Below are positions 28,209-37,016 of a stretch of 64,000 nt of DNA, one piece after another. The notes beneath the pieces are model-generated. The model made no database searches and was not told the origin of the DNA. It worked only from the letters and a program-made list of their open reading frames with translations. The stretch comes from Nitrospira sp. Its GTDB lineage: Bacteria > Nitrospirota > Nitrospiria > Nitrospirales > Nitrospiraceae. The translations under genes were made by a program, and so were the position numbers. Location of the stretch: assembly GCA_030123625.1 (NCBI GenBank), contig CP126121.1, positions 4,442,179 to 4,506,178 of the forward strand, given 5' to 3'. Position 1 is the first letter of the stretch, and the number at the start of each line of letters is the position of its first letter.

Positions 28209-29600
28209 TCAGCGAAGCAGATTCTTGTAGATCTTCCCGTCCTTCATGATCACGAGGAATTTTTTCCCCGGATCCTCGATCAGCTGGATGTCCTCCAGGG
28301 GATTGCCATCGATTAGGAGCAAATCCGCCAACGCCCCTTCTTCGACGACACCCAGTTTCCCGGGATAAGGATTTCTCGGACCTGACAACGACAGGAGTTC
28401 AGCATTGGTCGAGGTCGCCATCGTCAGAACTTCTAGCGGGGTGAACCAGCGTACCAGCTTTGCCAGTTGCCTGCCTCGGCGTTCCGCCGACTTAGCGTCG
28501 AACAGAGTGTCGGTGCCGAACGCCAGCTTGATCTTGTATTTCTTCGCCAGTTGATACGCAACCTCGGTCCCGTTCATCATCTGAAGCTGTTTCTTCCGAC
28601 TCTCACCGGTCTTCGGATTTGCGTCTTCATCGTCGAGAAAAGGTTGGAGGGACAACCAGATCCCCTTGTCGGCCAGCAGCTTGGCCGTGGCTTCGTCCAT
28701 CAACTGTCCATGTTCGATGCACTTGACACCGGCGGTGACTGCGGCGCGAATCGCTCGGGGTGTATAGGCATGCACGGCGACATAGGTTCCCCAATTTTCC
28801 GCGGCTGATACGGCCGCCCGGAATTCGTCTTCAGTGTATTGGGCCACATCCAATGGGTCGTAGGAGGATGAAACTCCGCCTCCGGCCATCAGCTTGAGTT
28901 GTGAAGCTCCATTCCTTAATTGCTCGCGGGCGCGCATCAGCACTTGATCAGCTCCGTCGGCTACAATGCTGCCGTTGTTTCGCTCCATATAACTTAGCGG
29001 CCCACCGATCTGCCTCGGAACATCCGTCGGCATGAGAAAGTCTCCATGCCCCCCCGTCTGTGAGATCATTGCTCCGGATGGATAGATACGCGGACCATTG
29101 ATCAATCCTTCGTCGATTGCCCGTTTCAAGCTGAAGGTAGGGCCACCCATGTCGCGTATGGAGGTGAACCCTCGAAGCAGCAGACTCTCAGCCGCACGCG
29201 CGGCAACGAGGTTTAAATAGCCCATATCCGACAAGAGCGCCGTGGTCATGGAAATACTTTCCATCACCACATGGGTATGCGCGTCGATCAGGCCTGGTAT
29301 CAACGTCCGGCCGGCTCCGTCGATAATGACGATATCACTCCTGCGATCTGCCGGAATCGGCAGTGTCGAGATCTTTTCGATCTGATTGCCACGAACCAGC
29401 ACGTGGGAAGGACCGGATAGTTCTGTCCCTTTACCGGGGAAAATCCGAACATCCTGAAAGAGCGTGACAGATCGGGGCTCCCCCGAAGCGGCCAATACTG
29501 GTGGCTGAGAGCTGGATATGTCGTGAGTGTGGCCTACCGTGGACCAGCCGATGATGATGAGAGTTGCGCTCAGGACGTATCGAACGAGGAGCCGTTGCAT
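28209..29600 (-). CDS. Exported amidohydrolase (imidazolonepropionase-like)
   Basis: Metal-dependent amidohydrolase. The first metal site is GLIDAHTHVVMES; later blocks include the HAYTPRAIRAAVTAGVKCIEHG histidines and AFGTDTLFD. This set is typical of the prolidase/imidazolonepropionase-like group whose exported members hydrolyse peptide or lactone-like substrates; the substrate cannot be named. The start at 29600 follows GAAAGGAGAGG and gives a signal peptide (LLVRYVLSATLIIIGWSTVGHTH), so it acts in the envelope. The frame is open another 27 codons upstream without signal. It is monocistronic by spacing. Confidence 0.8.
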   Translation of the reverse strand: MQRLLVRYVLSATLIIIGWSTVGHTHDISSSQPPVLAASGEPRSVTLFQDVRIFPGKGTELSGPSHVLVRGNQIEKISTLPIPADRRSDIVIIDGAGRTLIPGLIDAHTHVVMESISMTTALLSDMGYLNLVAARAAESLLLRGFTSIRDMGGPTFSLKRAIDEGLINGPRIYPSGAMISQTGGHGDFLMPTDVPRQIGGPLSYMERNNGSIVADGADQVLMRAREQLRNGASQLKLMAGGGVSSSYDPLDVAQYTEDEFRAAVSAAENWGTYVAVHAYTPRAIRAAVTAGVKCIEHGQLMDEATAKLLADKGIWLSLQPFLDDEDANPKTGESRKKQLQMMNGTEVAYQLAKKYKIKLAFGTDTLFDAKSAERRGRQLAKLVRWFTPLEVLTMATSTNAELLSLSGPRNPYPGKLGVVEEGALADLLLIDGNPLEDIQLIEDPGKKFLVIMKDGKIYKNLLR

Positions 29601-29713
29601 GTCCTCTCCTTTCGCTACGAGTCTTTTCCTCCACCAGAAATGAGGGCGGAGCCCCATCTTCTTGCATGAAATAAATAACATGCCGCCTCGCCCTCTATCT
29701 TGTAAACCGTAAA

Positions 29714-30895
29714 CTATTTCGGCGCCGTCAAGGCATCCTGTGCAACGTGACCACGCTGAGATTTCTCCATGATGTTCTGTTGGATTTCCTTGGCAATGAC
29801 CAACGCCAGCTGGTCGGTAGACAGGGCGCCCATTGGGAGGTGCTTCGTGTCCGCATAAAAGGGATCGTCGGGAGCTGCAACCTTATGGAGATTAATCAAA
29901 ATCGATGCCGGCTGAATAAGTCGCTCTGGCTTTCCGACCATCACGGCTTTATCAGGCGGCTGCACTCTTGTCCTTGTCGCCCAATCACGCTGCTCAATCT
30001 TCACGAATGCCACGTTCCAGATATGTCCGTTTAAGAGGTTTGTCACGGCCAGTGGCGTACTCTCATGAAATGACGGTTCTCGAACGATTTGCTGCAAAGC
30101 TTCTCGAACCCGAATATCATAAAACTTCGTCGCAGAATCCGGCTGACTCGGCGGAACTAAACTGGTGGTGCCGACCTCGTAATAAGGCTGCCCGTCCAAA
30201 CTCCGCCGGTCATCGACGGTGCGGAGGTACGTCTCGAAGAGCTTTTGGAGCAGCTGTCCCCGTTCTTCAGTGGAGAGAGTGAGAACTTCCTTGTCGGTTC
30301 GGATTGGCGCATGTCGGAGGTCTCGTTCCCCGGAGATGGCTTTCGGTTTTGGACTGGTCTCCGCTTTACTGACTACCCAGTGAAACTCTCGCGCCAGCAC
30401 CGGCGCGAATCGTTCAGCCTCACCAAGATATCGTCCCTCTCTCATGGAGGACGCACTGATCAATAACCTCACCCGACCAGGATCCACTGTCCGAACAACT
30501 AAAAATGGGAACGACTTTCTCTCATGATTGCGTACGCTCGGTCGAATAATCACGCGATCGAGTAAGCCCCTGCTCACGGCTTCATCGAACAGTGGATAGG
30601 TATGCCGATATTGATACAAATAGGAGAAGGTATCGATCACTGTCCGAAGAGCCGCGTCTGCTTGGGCTTGGTGGAGAGGACCTCCCGTCCCCTCTTCCGC
30701 TTCCCTCTCAACAAATACTCGGAACGAAAGGCCAGGAATCCCGTAGCCTGATCCAGCAAGATCATGGAACTCTGCATCAGATTGCCCATCATGGCTTGCA
30801 TGAGCGACATCGTCATCGGCTGTAACGCAGGCCGTCACGGCACCCATCAAGAGGAATGTCCACAGACCGGGTGAGATCCAACGAGGCATGATCAA
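29714..30895 (-). CDS. Hypothetical lipoprotein
   Basis: A 393-residue protein with a signal sequence ending FLLMGAVTACVT, where Cys23 suits a lipoprotein anchor. No family is recognised. The central part has VIDTFSYLYQYRHTYPLFDEAVSRGLLDRVIIRPS, and the C-terminus is predicted soluble (ALVIAKEIQQNIMEKSQ). It lies downstream of the Fap-like operon on the same strand, 302 bases away, so a functional link is possible but unsupported. A decayed copy of its 3' region plus its upstream region is found at 39355-39471, showing that this locus was once duplicated. Confidence 0.7.
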   Translation of the reverse strand: MIMPRWISPGLWTFLLMGAVTACVTADDDVAHASHDGQSDAEFHDLAGSGYGIPGLSFRVFVEREAEEGTGGPLHQAQADAALRTVIDTFSYLYQYRHTYPLFDEAVSRGLLDRVIIRPSVRNHERKSFPFLVVRTVDPGRVRLLISASSMREGRYLGEAERFAPVLAREFHWVVSKAETSPKPKAISGERDLRHAPIRTDKEVLTLSTEERGQLLQKLFETYLRTVDDRRSLDGQPYYEVGTTSLVPPSQPDSATKFYDIRVREALQQIVREPSFHESTPLAVTNLLNGHIWNVAFVKIEQRDWATRTRVQPPDKAVMVGKPERLIQPASILINLHKVAAPDDPFYADTKHLPMGALSTDQLALVIAKEIQQNIMEKSQRGHVAQDALTAPK

Positions 30896-31197
30896 TCTCT
30901 TGCGTCGAGGAACTGGACAAAGCGTTCAAGGGATTATGCCACGGTGGCTTCTCGAGTGCGAGGCAGGAAGCAAAGATGAGCCGATCGGTTCAAATAGAAA
31001 GGTCTTCAGTACAACGTACGATTTACGATGACCGTACTTCGATGAGACGACGTCAACAAGTATCGACGGCCATCTCCCATTCTCTATTCGAGCGGTATGT
31101 GATTAAGTTTCCAGAGGATGGAAAATGCTCATGCGCATCGCGCAGGTGAAGCGCTTTAGAGGAGACGGCAGATTGGACAGATCGCAACGCCGCATGA
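30896..31197. other. Gap upstream of the lipoprotein gene
   Basis: 302 bases without a gene. It contains a 29-base sequence (30980-31008) repeated exactly at 39443-39471. No clear terminator for the barrel gene or promoter for the lipoprotein gene is visible. Confidence 0.55.
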
Positions 31198-32474
31198 TCA
31201 CTTTTTCCACCAAGAGGACAACGGGAAAGCCGTCGGGATCCGGAGCGTCACTTGGAGGTCGGGCGCTTCACGTGTCGCGCCGATTCCGACGACGAAGTTG
31301 ATAAAGCTGCGATCACTCCATCGATAGGAGCCGCCGATGAGCAAGACTCCGATTTGAATGACTTGCGGCGTGGTGGTGAGGAGCAGGTTGGAGGCAGACG
31401 TGGGTTTCGAAAAGACGGTATGGTCATATGCCAGCGTCAACGATAATTTCTCATTCAGCGATACGCCGAGCCCCACATTGGCATTGCCGCCGCTTCCAGG
31501 ATCGACACGTCCGACATTGCCGCCGACATCGCGAGGCATATTATAAATAAAACTCACACTGCTGAAGATGACGACCGGATCGCTCGGGTACAGCATGGTC
31601 AGGCCAGGTTGAAAAATGTAAAACCCCGACCCGGTCGGTAATTCTGTCTGCACCCCTGTCACCGGGTCTCTCGGCACTTCGAATGGGCCCCTCCCGCTGA
31701 CACTCTTGAATCGTGTGAACCCGATGAAATACGGTTTATCCGCCCCCCCTTGATTGAGCTGAAATCGACCTGTTGTTTCAACATCTCCGAGACCCGAACC
31801 GTTGAAGGTCGAGATGGTATCAGCCTGCGATGGGGTGGCAATGGGTCGCTGCGTGATCGAGTCCTCCCGATACAGAAAGGGCACACGCACCTCAACCTCC
31901 ATCCGATTCGTCAATCCGTAGCGACCGACCAGTGCTGCGGTATAAATGTCCCGGCTTATACCTTGGATATTGATGAATCCGGCCGTTAAGGCCGGAACGA
32001 TGGTGAACCCGGTCAACGTCACACGATTACTACTCAGATGGGGAACTGGAGATACGGCTCCACGATAAGCGTGCCCTTGGGCGTCAGCACCCCGGCACCA
32101 GGCAAATCGAAGGTGCGAGTCATCCATGAAGGAAGAATCTCTTGTGGACTAGCCGGAGCGACGCCGACCGGACCGGCAGGTTGCTGACGTTCTGAAGAAC
32201 GCTTTCGCGCGTCGGGCTCATCCTGCTCGCGGGGTTGAGGCTCAGCTGCCTGGGCGGTCTGTTCGTTTGCGGCGATATATTGCGGCGTATCGGCCGACCA
32301 TCGAGAGCGCGGCGCTTGAAGATTCGTGGATTGGCTGAGATTTAAGCGATCAACATGATTGTCGGAGGTCTCAGACCGAGCTGCATTACCCTCGTAGGGA
32401 GCTAGGTTTCCGATGAGTCCAAGAGCGAAGGCGAGCCAGAAAATTCTATAAGCTTGTCTCACAGCTCTCAACAC
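31198..32474 (-). pseudogene. FapF-like outer-membrane barrel protein, frameshifted
   Basis: Two overlapping frames make one protein. The first (32474 to 32034) starts with a signal sequence and a Gln/Glu/Pro-rich low-complexity linker and ends TPKGTLIVEPYLQFPI. The second (into 31198) continues HLSSNRVTLTGFTIVPALTAGFINIQG and then alternating beta segments to the end, resembling the Phenol_MetA_deg/transporter barrel family. The junction is a run of four C on the minus strand near 32040; five would restore one frame of about 425 residues. As the last gene of a Fap-like operon it would be the outer-membrane pore. It may be a true pseudogene, a programmed shift or a sequencing error; the coding quality on both sides favours recent change or error. 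Confidence 0.7.
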
Positions 32475-32481
32475 TTCGCCT

Positions 32482-32985
32482 TCAATGTCGGATCGCCTCT
32501 ATGCTGGCCTGTGAAAGCGCGTTTCCGAGGTCGAGCGCTCGGGCCCACGTCAGTGCCGACACCGTGGCATTGATGACGGTGTGGCTCTGAATGGCTTGAT
32601 TGTCCAGTGAATTTTGAATGACGGTGGTCAATGGCGGAAGCGAGGACAGGTTATGAGGGACTGAATTACCGCCTCCATGGTGGATGAGCGTGAAGGCATC
32701 GCCCGCCTTGTCGGCCAACCGCGACAAGTCTGGAATATTCAGTACGGTCGAAGTGATCAGTTTATCATTGAGAAACACGCTCCGCTCGATTCCAAATGAC
32801 ATCATGGGACCATCCGGGTGATGCTGAAATCCACCCCGCATACCATCCAAGATTTCTTCGCTCACCGGCGTCCGGAGCGTAAAGTCCTCAATGCTCTCAT
32901 AGGCCATGACTGGACTCATCGATTGCACGCCCAGGAAAATCAGGAACACAACCATCCGGCGAATCGATCTCAATAAGAGGCGCAT
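32482..32985 (-). CDS. Exported protein with a double-glycine motif (FapE position)
   Basis: A 167-residue protein beginning with a Sec signal (VVFLIFLGVQSMSPVMA). Just after it comes VSEEILDGMRGG, ending at Gly52, which fits the LxxxxLxxMxGG pattern cut by C39 peptidases. A region FGIERSVFLNDKL and a C-terminal VIQNSLDNQAIQSHTV resemble the two other exported proteins of the cluster. The ATG overlaps the stop of the C39 peptidase gene, so the two are coupled. In the fap operon this position is fapE. Role inferred. Confidence 0.7.
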   Translation of the reverse strand: MRLLLRSIRRMVVFLIFLGVQSMSPVMAYESIEDFTLRTPVSEEILDGMRGGFQHHPDGPMMSFGIERSVFLNDKLITSTVLNIPDLSRLADKAGDAFTLIHHGGGNSVPHNLSSLPPLTTVIQNSLDNQAIQSHTVINATVSALTWARALDLGNALSQASIEAIRH

Positions 32986-33668
32986 CAGAAATCCCTCCCC
33001 CCCGGGCGAAACAGGACGATGTTGTTCAATGTGTCGGGGCTGAGCGGCCGACCGAGTGGGGACATCGGACGGACGCTCCAATCACGGGCTGTATTGAATT
33101 CCCCACGCGTCGGAAAATCATGAATGACAAACACGACCCGGCTGGGCCATGAGGCTTCAAACTGCTCGCGCGGCACGACACGTAATCCGACTGCCGGATC
33201 GCCGAGCAGCACCTTATCGCCCCGCATGCCTTTCACCACCACAAAATGGTGATACCCCTTATCCACCATCAGCACGATCGCCGGAATGCCGGCCTTCATT
33301 ACTTCATCCAACGAGACTTGAAAGCCGTCAGCGGGATAGCCCTGGGCCTCTAAGAATCGCTTCATGTCCAGGAATGAAAACCCTTCCTTCTGGATTTTTT
33401 CCTGGTTGCCATGGTCGAACATCGTGCGGAACGCCGTCTCTTCAGTAAGAGGATGATCGTAGTGATACGTTAAAAGGGTGGCAACGGCGGCCGAACCACA
33501 ACTATAGTCATACTTCTGAAGGATGACGGATCGGACCTTCAGTTCGCGCATACTCCAGATTTGAAGGAGCATCCGGCTCCCCACGCCCGGAGTCACCTCC
33601 ACCGTTGCCGCTGTCGCGATCGACAGCATCACCGCAACCATGTATTCGACGATCTGTTTCGTCGACAT
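32985..33668 (-). CDS. C39-family peptidase (FapD-like)
   Basis: A 227-residue cysteine peptidase of the bacteriocin-processing C39 type, without an ABC transporter. The catalytic set is complete: Gln51 and Cys57 in VILQKYDYSCGSAAVATLL, His140/141 in GYHHFVVVKG, and Asp157 in LLGDPAVGLRVV. An N-terminal hydrophobic segment (MVAVMLSIATAATV) suggests export or membrane anchoring. Neighbours on both sides carry double-glycine motifs just after Sec signals, making them likely substrates. FapD of the fap amyloid system is a peptidase of this kind in the same relative position. Confidence 0.85.
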   Translation of the reverse strand: MSTKQIVEYMVAVMLSIATAATVEVTPGVGSRMLLQIWSMRELKVRSVILQKYDYSCGSAAVATLLTYHYDHPLTEETAFRTMFDHGNQEKIQKEGFSFLDMKRFLEAQGYPADGFQVSLDEVMKAGIPAIVLMVDKGYHHFVVVKGMRGDKVLLGDPAVGLRVVPREQFEASWPSRVVFVIHDFPTRGEFNTARDWSVRPMSPLGRPLSPDTLNNIVLFRPGGRDF

Positions 33669-33674
33669 CGCCGT

Positions 33675-34019
33675 CTATTTCATCGTGAGGTTCAGAACGG
33701 TACCGCTCTGAATGATCACGTTGTTGCCGGAATTCTGGATGACGATCGGCAATCCACTCGCTCCGGCAAACGCGTTGCCATTGATCGTGTTATTGCCGGT
33801 CACGTTGTCTATGGCGGCATTGTGGTTCAGCTTAGCGTTCAGGAAATTCGCATTGATCGTGACCGGGCCGGTATCCGTTCCTCCCCGTTGGGTGTCCAAC
33901 TCAGCCAAGGGAATAGGATTGCCCCAGGACGTGATCTTCGTCGTTTCCGGCGAGCCGGCATGCGCCATGCCTGCGAAAACCCCGAGGATGCTCATCACCA
34001 TTGAAAAATACATTCGCAT
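33675..34019 (-). CDS. Small exported protein with a double-glycine motif (Fap subunit-like)
   Basis: A 114-residue protein. The ATG at 34019 has GAGAGGG five bases upstream and gives a Sec signal ending GMAHA. The sequence IPLAELDTQRGG (Gly46-Gly47) fits the LxxxELxxxxGG leader motif. The predicted mature part is only 67 residues, rich in Asn, Gly and Thr (LNHNAAIDNVTGNNTINGN) and ending in VIQNSGNNVIIQSGTVLN. Such Asn/Gln-rich short repeats recall amyloid subunits. It lies six bases before the C39 peptidase gene. I do not recognise a named family. Confidence 0.72.
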   Translation of the reverse strand: MRMYFSMVMSILGVFAGMAHAGSPETTKITSWGNPIPLAELDTQRGGTDTGPVTINANFLNAKLNHNAAIDNVTGNNTINGNAFAGASGLPIVIQNSGNNVIIQSGTVLNLTMK

Positions 34020-34051
34020 AATGCCCTCTCTGAATCGGAACTGATCCAGCG

Positions 34052-34080
34052 GGCTGGAGGAGCCTCCGGCTCCTCCAGCC
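34052..34080. other. Strong stem-loop between two Fap-like subunit genes
   Basis: GGCTGGAGGAGCC (34052-34064) and GGCTCCTCCAGCC (34068-34080) are perfectly complementary over 13 bp with a three-base loop. It is just after the Gly-rich gene stop (34090, minus strand) and before the next start (34019). No T-run follows, so it is more likely a partial terminator or an mRNA 3'-end stabiliser that lets the first gene be expressed at a higher level than the rest. Confidence 0.7.
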
Positions 34081-34089
34081 GGATTTTGC

Positions 34090-35001
34090 TTAGTGAACCG
34101 TGACGTTCGCCATCGTGGTGACACCGACCTGCTGAAGGGCCGCGATCCCAGTGTTCTGAATGGCTACAGTCACACCGGCGGCGCCGCTAAATCCAGAAAG
34201 CGTATTCGAGGCATTGAAGGTCCCGGCGCTTCCGCCGTATGTATCCCCTCCACGACCGCCATCTCCACCGTGTCCACCAGTCGCAGTTGCAGTTGACGTT
34301 CCGCTGGTGGCAGTTCCACCTGCCCCGCCGTTCCCACCGGTTGCCGCACCACCATGACCGCCTGTTGCATTACCAGCCTCCCAATCGCCATCCCGGGCGC
34401 TACCGTTATTGGGGCTGCCATTGGCATTGCCATCAGTCGCAGTGCCGCCGTTGGACGGGCCACCATTGGTGCCGTTGGAAGTATTGCCGCCTCCGGCAGT
34501 GGCAGCGCCGCCATGGCCACCTTTGGCATAACCACCATCCCCACCATAGGAATAGGCTTTCCCAGAATGCGCATCAGCTTTGGCCTTCCCGCCATCTCCA
34601 CCATACCCCCCAGGGCTGAAGGAATAGGCGTCGCCGCCGCGATTGCCGACGTTGTCGATGTGGTTACCCGACACATAGCCATCAAGCTTGGTGGCATTGA
34701 CGATTTTGGTCGTGTTGAACGCGTTGTTCAGAGCCACATCCAGTCTGGTATAGGCCGTCGAATGGTTGTTGGCCGCCGCCCCAAAGGCACCCTCGTTCTC
34801 GGCCTTTCCTTTGTAGACGGTCTTGTCGTCGTGGCTGTCCTTCGTCTTTGTGACGTCAATATTTTTGGTGACGTCAATATTTTTGCTAATAGGTGGGCTT
34901 TGTGGTACTACCGGTACCGGGCTACGTTGTTGGGCATTCGCGAAGGGCGACAGACCGAAGGCCAATGCCACTGCTGCCGTCGTGATCATCACTTTCTTCA
35001 T
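34090..35001 (-). CDS. Gly-rich exported protein, putative amyloid/filament subunit
   Basis: A 303-residue protein with a clear Sec signal (VALAFGLSPFANA) and GGAGG before the ATG. After a short repeat (KNIDVTKNIDVTK) comes a domain with LDVALNNAFNTTKIVNATKLDGYVSGNHI. A long region of about residues 120-265 is dominated by GG dipeptides (GGYGGDGG, GGHGGAATGGNGG) with Asn, Ser and Thr. The C-terminus VAIQNTGIAALQQVGVTTMANV shares its IQN pattern with the two other exported proteins. No double-glycine leader is obvious. First gene of the operon, so it is likely the most expressed. Low-complexity beta-rich composition fits a surface polymer. Confidence 0.72.
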   Translation of the reverse strand: MKKVMITTAAVALAFGLSPFANAQQRSPVPVVPQSPPISKNIDVTKNIDVTKTKDSHDDKTVYKGKAENEGAFGAAANNHSTAYTRLDVALNNAFNTTKIVNATKLDGYVSGNHIDNVGNRGGDAYSFSPGGYGGDGGKAKADAHSGKAYSYGGDGGYAKGGHGGAATAGGGNTSNGTNGGPSNGGTATDGNANGSPNNGSARDGDWEAGNATGGHGGAATGGNGGAGGTATSGTSTATATGGHGGDGGRGGDTYGGSAGTFNASNTLSGFSGAAGVTVAIQNTGIAALQQVGVTTMANVTVH

Positions 35002-35986
35002 TGCATCCTCCTAAACATTAAACGGTTAGAAAAATGTCGAAGCACACACACCGACCTTCGCACAGCGATTGCTGTTCACCTCCCTTCGCATAATTCTTTT
35101 CTGATCTCTCGTTTCTTAACCTCTACAAGTCTCATTTCCCCTCACCCCGGCCTCCGGCGATTCGTCCCACAGCACCACATGGACGTGCACATGCAGAGCA
35201 GGAACCTGATCTTGGATTTGCTCTTCGAATTGACGGTTGCGTAAGTGATCGTTCTCCTCATTCGGTTCACGATGCGCCATGCCAACACCCGCAGCCATGC
35301 GTGGCTGCCGAACCGCAACTCGTCGAACCCCCACGAGCCCTGAATTCTGTGAGCGTAGACCGCTTCTCTCATGGAAAATATATTTGCACTTACCCTATAA
35401 AACTTCGGAATAATTAATTCATTGATTACCCGACTGTGTCTGATCGCTGCACACCGCGCATAACGTTTAACGTTGTTAGGTCAGCTACGAGCAATCCAAA
35501 TGCCTAGGAGTAAGTGCTTGATCTTCTAAGGCTTAGTGGAATGACTAGGGCCGATTACGGAAAGAATGAGGTCGATTGTTCTATTACGTTACAGTCGGCT
35601 GCGGAGCTACTCATGTCCGAACGGTAGACTCGGCTTCCACGGCTCCAGATGAATGCATGCGTAACTCATTGACTTAATTAGGACTATTTCGCACATGGCG
35701 CAAGTATTCTTACCTGTAGAAGAATCGCGGAATTATTTTGTGTTGTTCTACAAATGGACGGAGCTGAATGGCTCCCTTGACAGAACGTTGGATCGTTTCA
35801 CAATTCTCGACCTTCGGTACACAAATACGCAGGTGAAGAAGATCGGCTAGTCTTGAAGAGATTTCACGAGGAAGGACGCGTTTCGGTGCGAACCAGTGCC
35901 TCTACACCACGTTCCTGTTGTACAGATCTAGAACGCAGCACGCCGGTTCGTATTCCCTGAACTCGCTCACCACATCAGGGGGTCGC
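35002..35986. other. Long AT-richer intergenic region upstream of the Fap-like operon
   Basis: 985 bases between the Gly-rich gene and the truncated activator. The first 100 bases hold the operon's ribosome site and two copies of TGCGAAGG on the minus strand flanking AGCAATCGCT. Around 35116-35370 there is an open minus-strand frame with a His/Val-rich patch (ALHVHVHVVLW) but no start signal or family. A + strand TTGACA at about 35776 with ACAATT 17 bases on resembles a promoter facing no gene. No convincing sigma-54 site was found. The rest shows nothing. Confidence 0.4.
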
Positions 35987-36941
35987 CTATGACTCCGCGT
36001 GATTGGACATGGTCGCGCAAGAGTCGGCCGCCGGAAGCACGAGTTTTTCAAGGTTGTATGCCCGAAGTTTTCTGTACAAGGTCGTTCGACTCACTTCCAG
36101 CTCGCGCGCCACACGGGTCAAATTCCCTCGATGCATGCTGATCGCCTTGATGATCAGTTCTACTTCAATCCGGCGGTGCGCAGCCCGTAAGGAATCGAGA
36201 GAGTCTTCAGGTTGGAGCATGTCGTAGGTTAAATCCAAGTCGCGAGGCGTAATTTCCTCGCCTTCCGCCATAACCACGGCTCGTCTGACCTTATTGCTGA
36301 GCTCCCGCACGTTGCCGGGCCAGGCATAGGACTGAATCGCTTTGATGGCCTCGGAGGTATAGCCCCGTATCGGCTTCCGATAGAAGGCTGCAGTTCGCCT
36401 GAGAAATATCATGGCCATGAGCGAGGTGTCCTCCCCTCGCTCCCGAAGCGGAGGAAGATGAATGTGCATCACCTCCAATCGATAATAGAGATCCTCTCGA
36501 AACAGGTTCTTGTCGATGGCCGCCTTGAGATCGACGTTGGTTGCTGCGATCACGCGCGCATCGACGCGGAGAGTCTGCTGTCCGCCGAGTCGCTCAAACG
36601 TGCCCTCCTGCAAAAAACGGAGCAGCTTGACTTGCAGCGGCGGAAGCAGATCGCCGACTTCATCGAGAAACAGGGTGCCGCCCGCCGCCGCTTCGATCTT
36701 CCCTTTCTTTTGCTGGACCGCCCCGGTAAAGGCTCCCCGTTCATGTCCGAAGAGTTCCGACTCCAACAACGTTTCAGGGATGGCGGCGCAATTAATCGGC
36801 ACAGAGGGGCCTTGCCTCCGCAGGCTGCGATCATGAATCGCTTGGGCAGTGAGTTCCTTGCCCGTACCGGTTTCGCCGGTAATCAACACTGGCATGTCGG
36901 TTTTCGCCACCTTCCGAACCAGATCGAAGACCGCGCAAATC
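35987..36941 (-). pseudogene. Sigma-54-dependent activator, 5'-truncated at the IS1595-like element
   Basis: AAA+ activator of sigma-54 RNA polymerase. Walker A GETGTGKE, GAFTGA loop (ERGAFTGAVQQKKG), Walker B GGTLFLDEVGD and the Fis-type C-terminal helix (LTRVARELEVSRTTLYRKL) are intact over about 305 residues. The frame is open upstream into ICAVFDLVRK and then meets the end of the insertion element at 36942. The receiver or sensor domain expected at the N-terminus is missing. A GTG at 36910 could start a constitutive AAA+/DNA-binding fragment. It lies upstream of the Fap-like operon and may have regulated it. Confidence 0.75.
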
Positions 36942-36960
36942 GAGGGCGATTATGTTAATC

Positions 36961-36990
36961 TTGACACCTAGCATAGTCCGCCCGTATTCT
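36961..36990 (+). promoter_or_regulatory. Promoter for the IS passenger gene
   Basis: TTGACA (36961-36966) lies within the left inverted repeat and TATTCT (36985-36990) follows after 18 bases, 27 bases upstream of the ATG at 37017. The element thus provides its own promoter to the cargo. Confidence 0.6.
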
Positions 36991-37016
36991 AGCGCCCTCT
37001 TCTATGGGGGTGAGGG

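Noticed and set aside
34239-35244. Long + strand frames opposite the Gly-rich gene (126 and 296 codons)
   Set aside because: They are antisense shadows of GG-rich coding, with low-complexity His/Trp/Ile content; the minus-strand gene has a signal peptide and a ribosome site.
35116-35372. Two overlapping minus-strand frames of 72 and 76 codons upstream of the Fap-like operon
   Set aside because: No start signal, no family and no conservation information; kept only as a remark in the intergenic entry.
35696-35716. TGGCGC-type sequence as a sigma-54 promoter near the truncated activator
   Set aside because: The -12 half lacks the required TTGC-like element at the right spacing, and it faces no gene.
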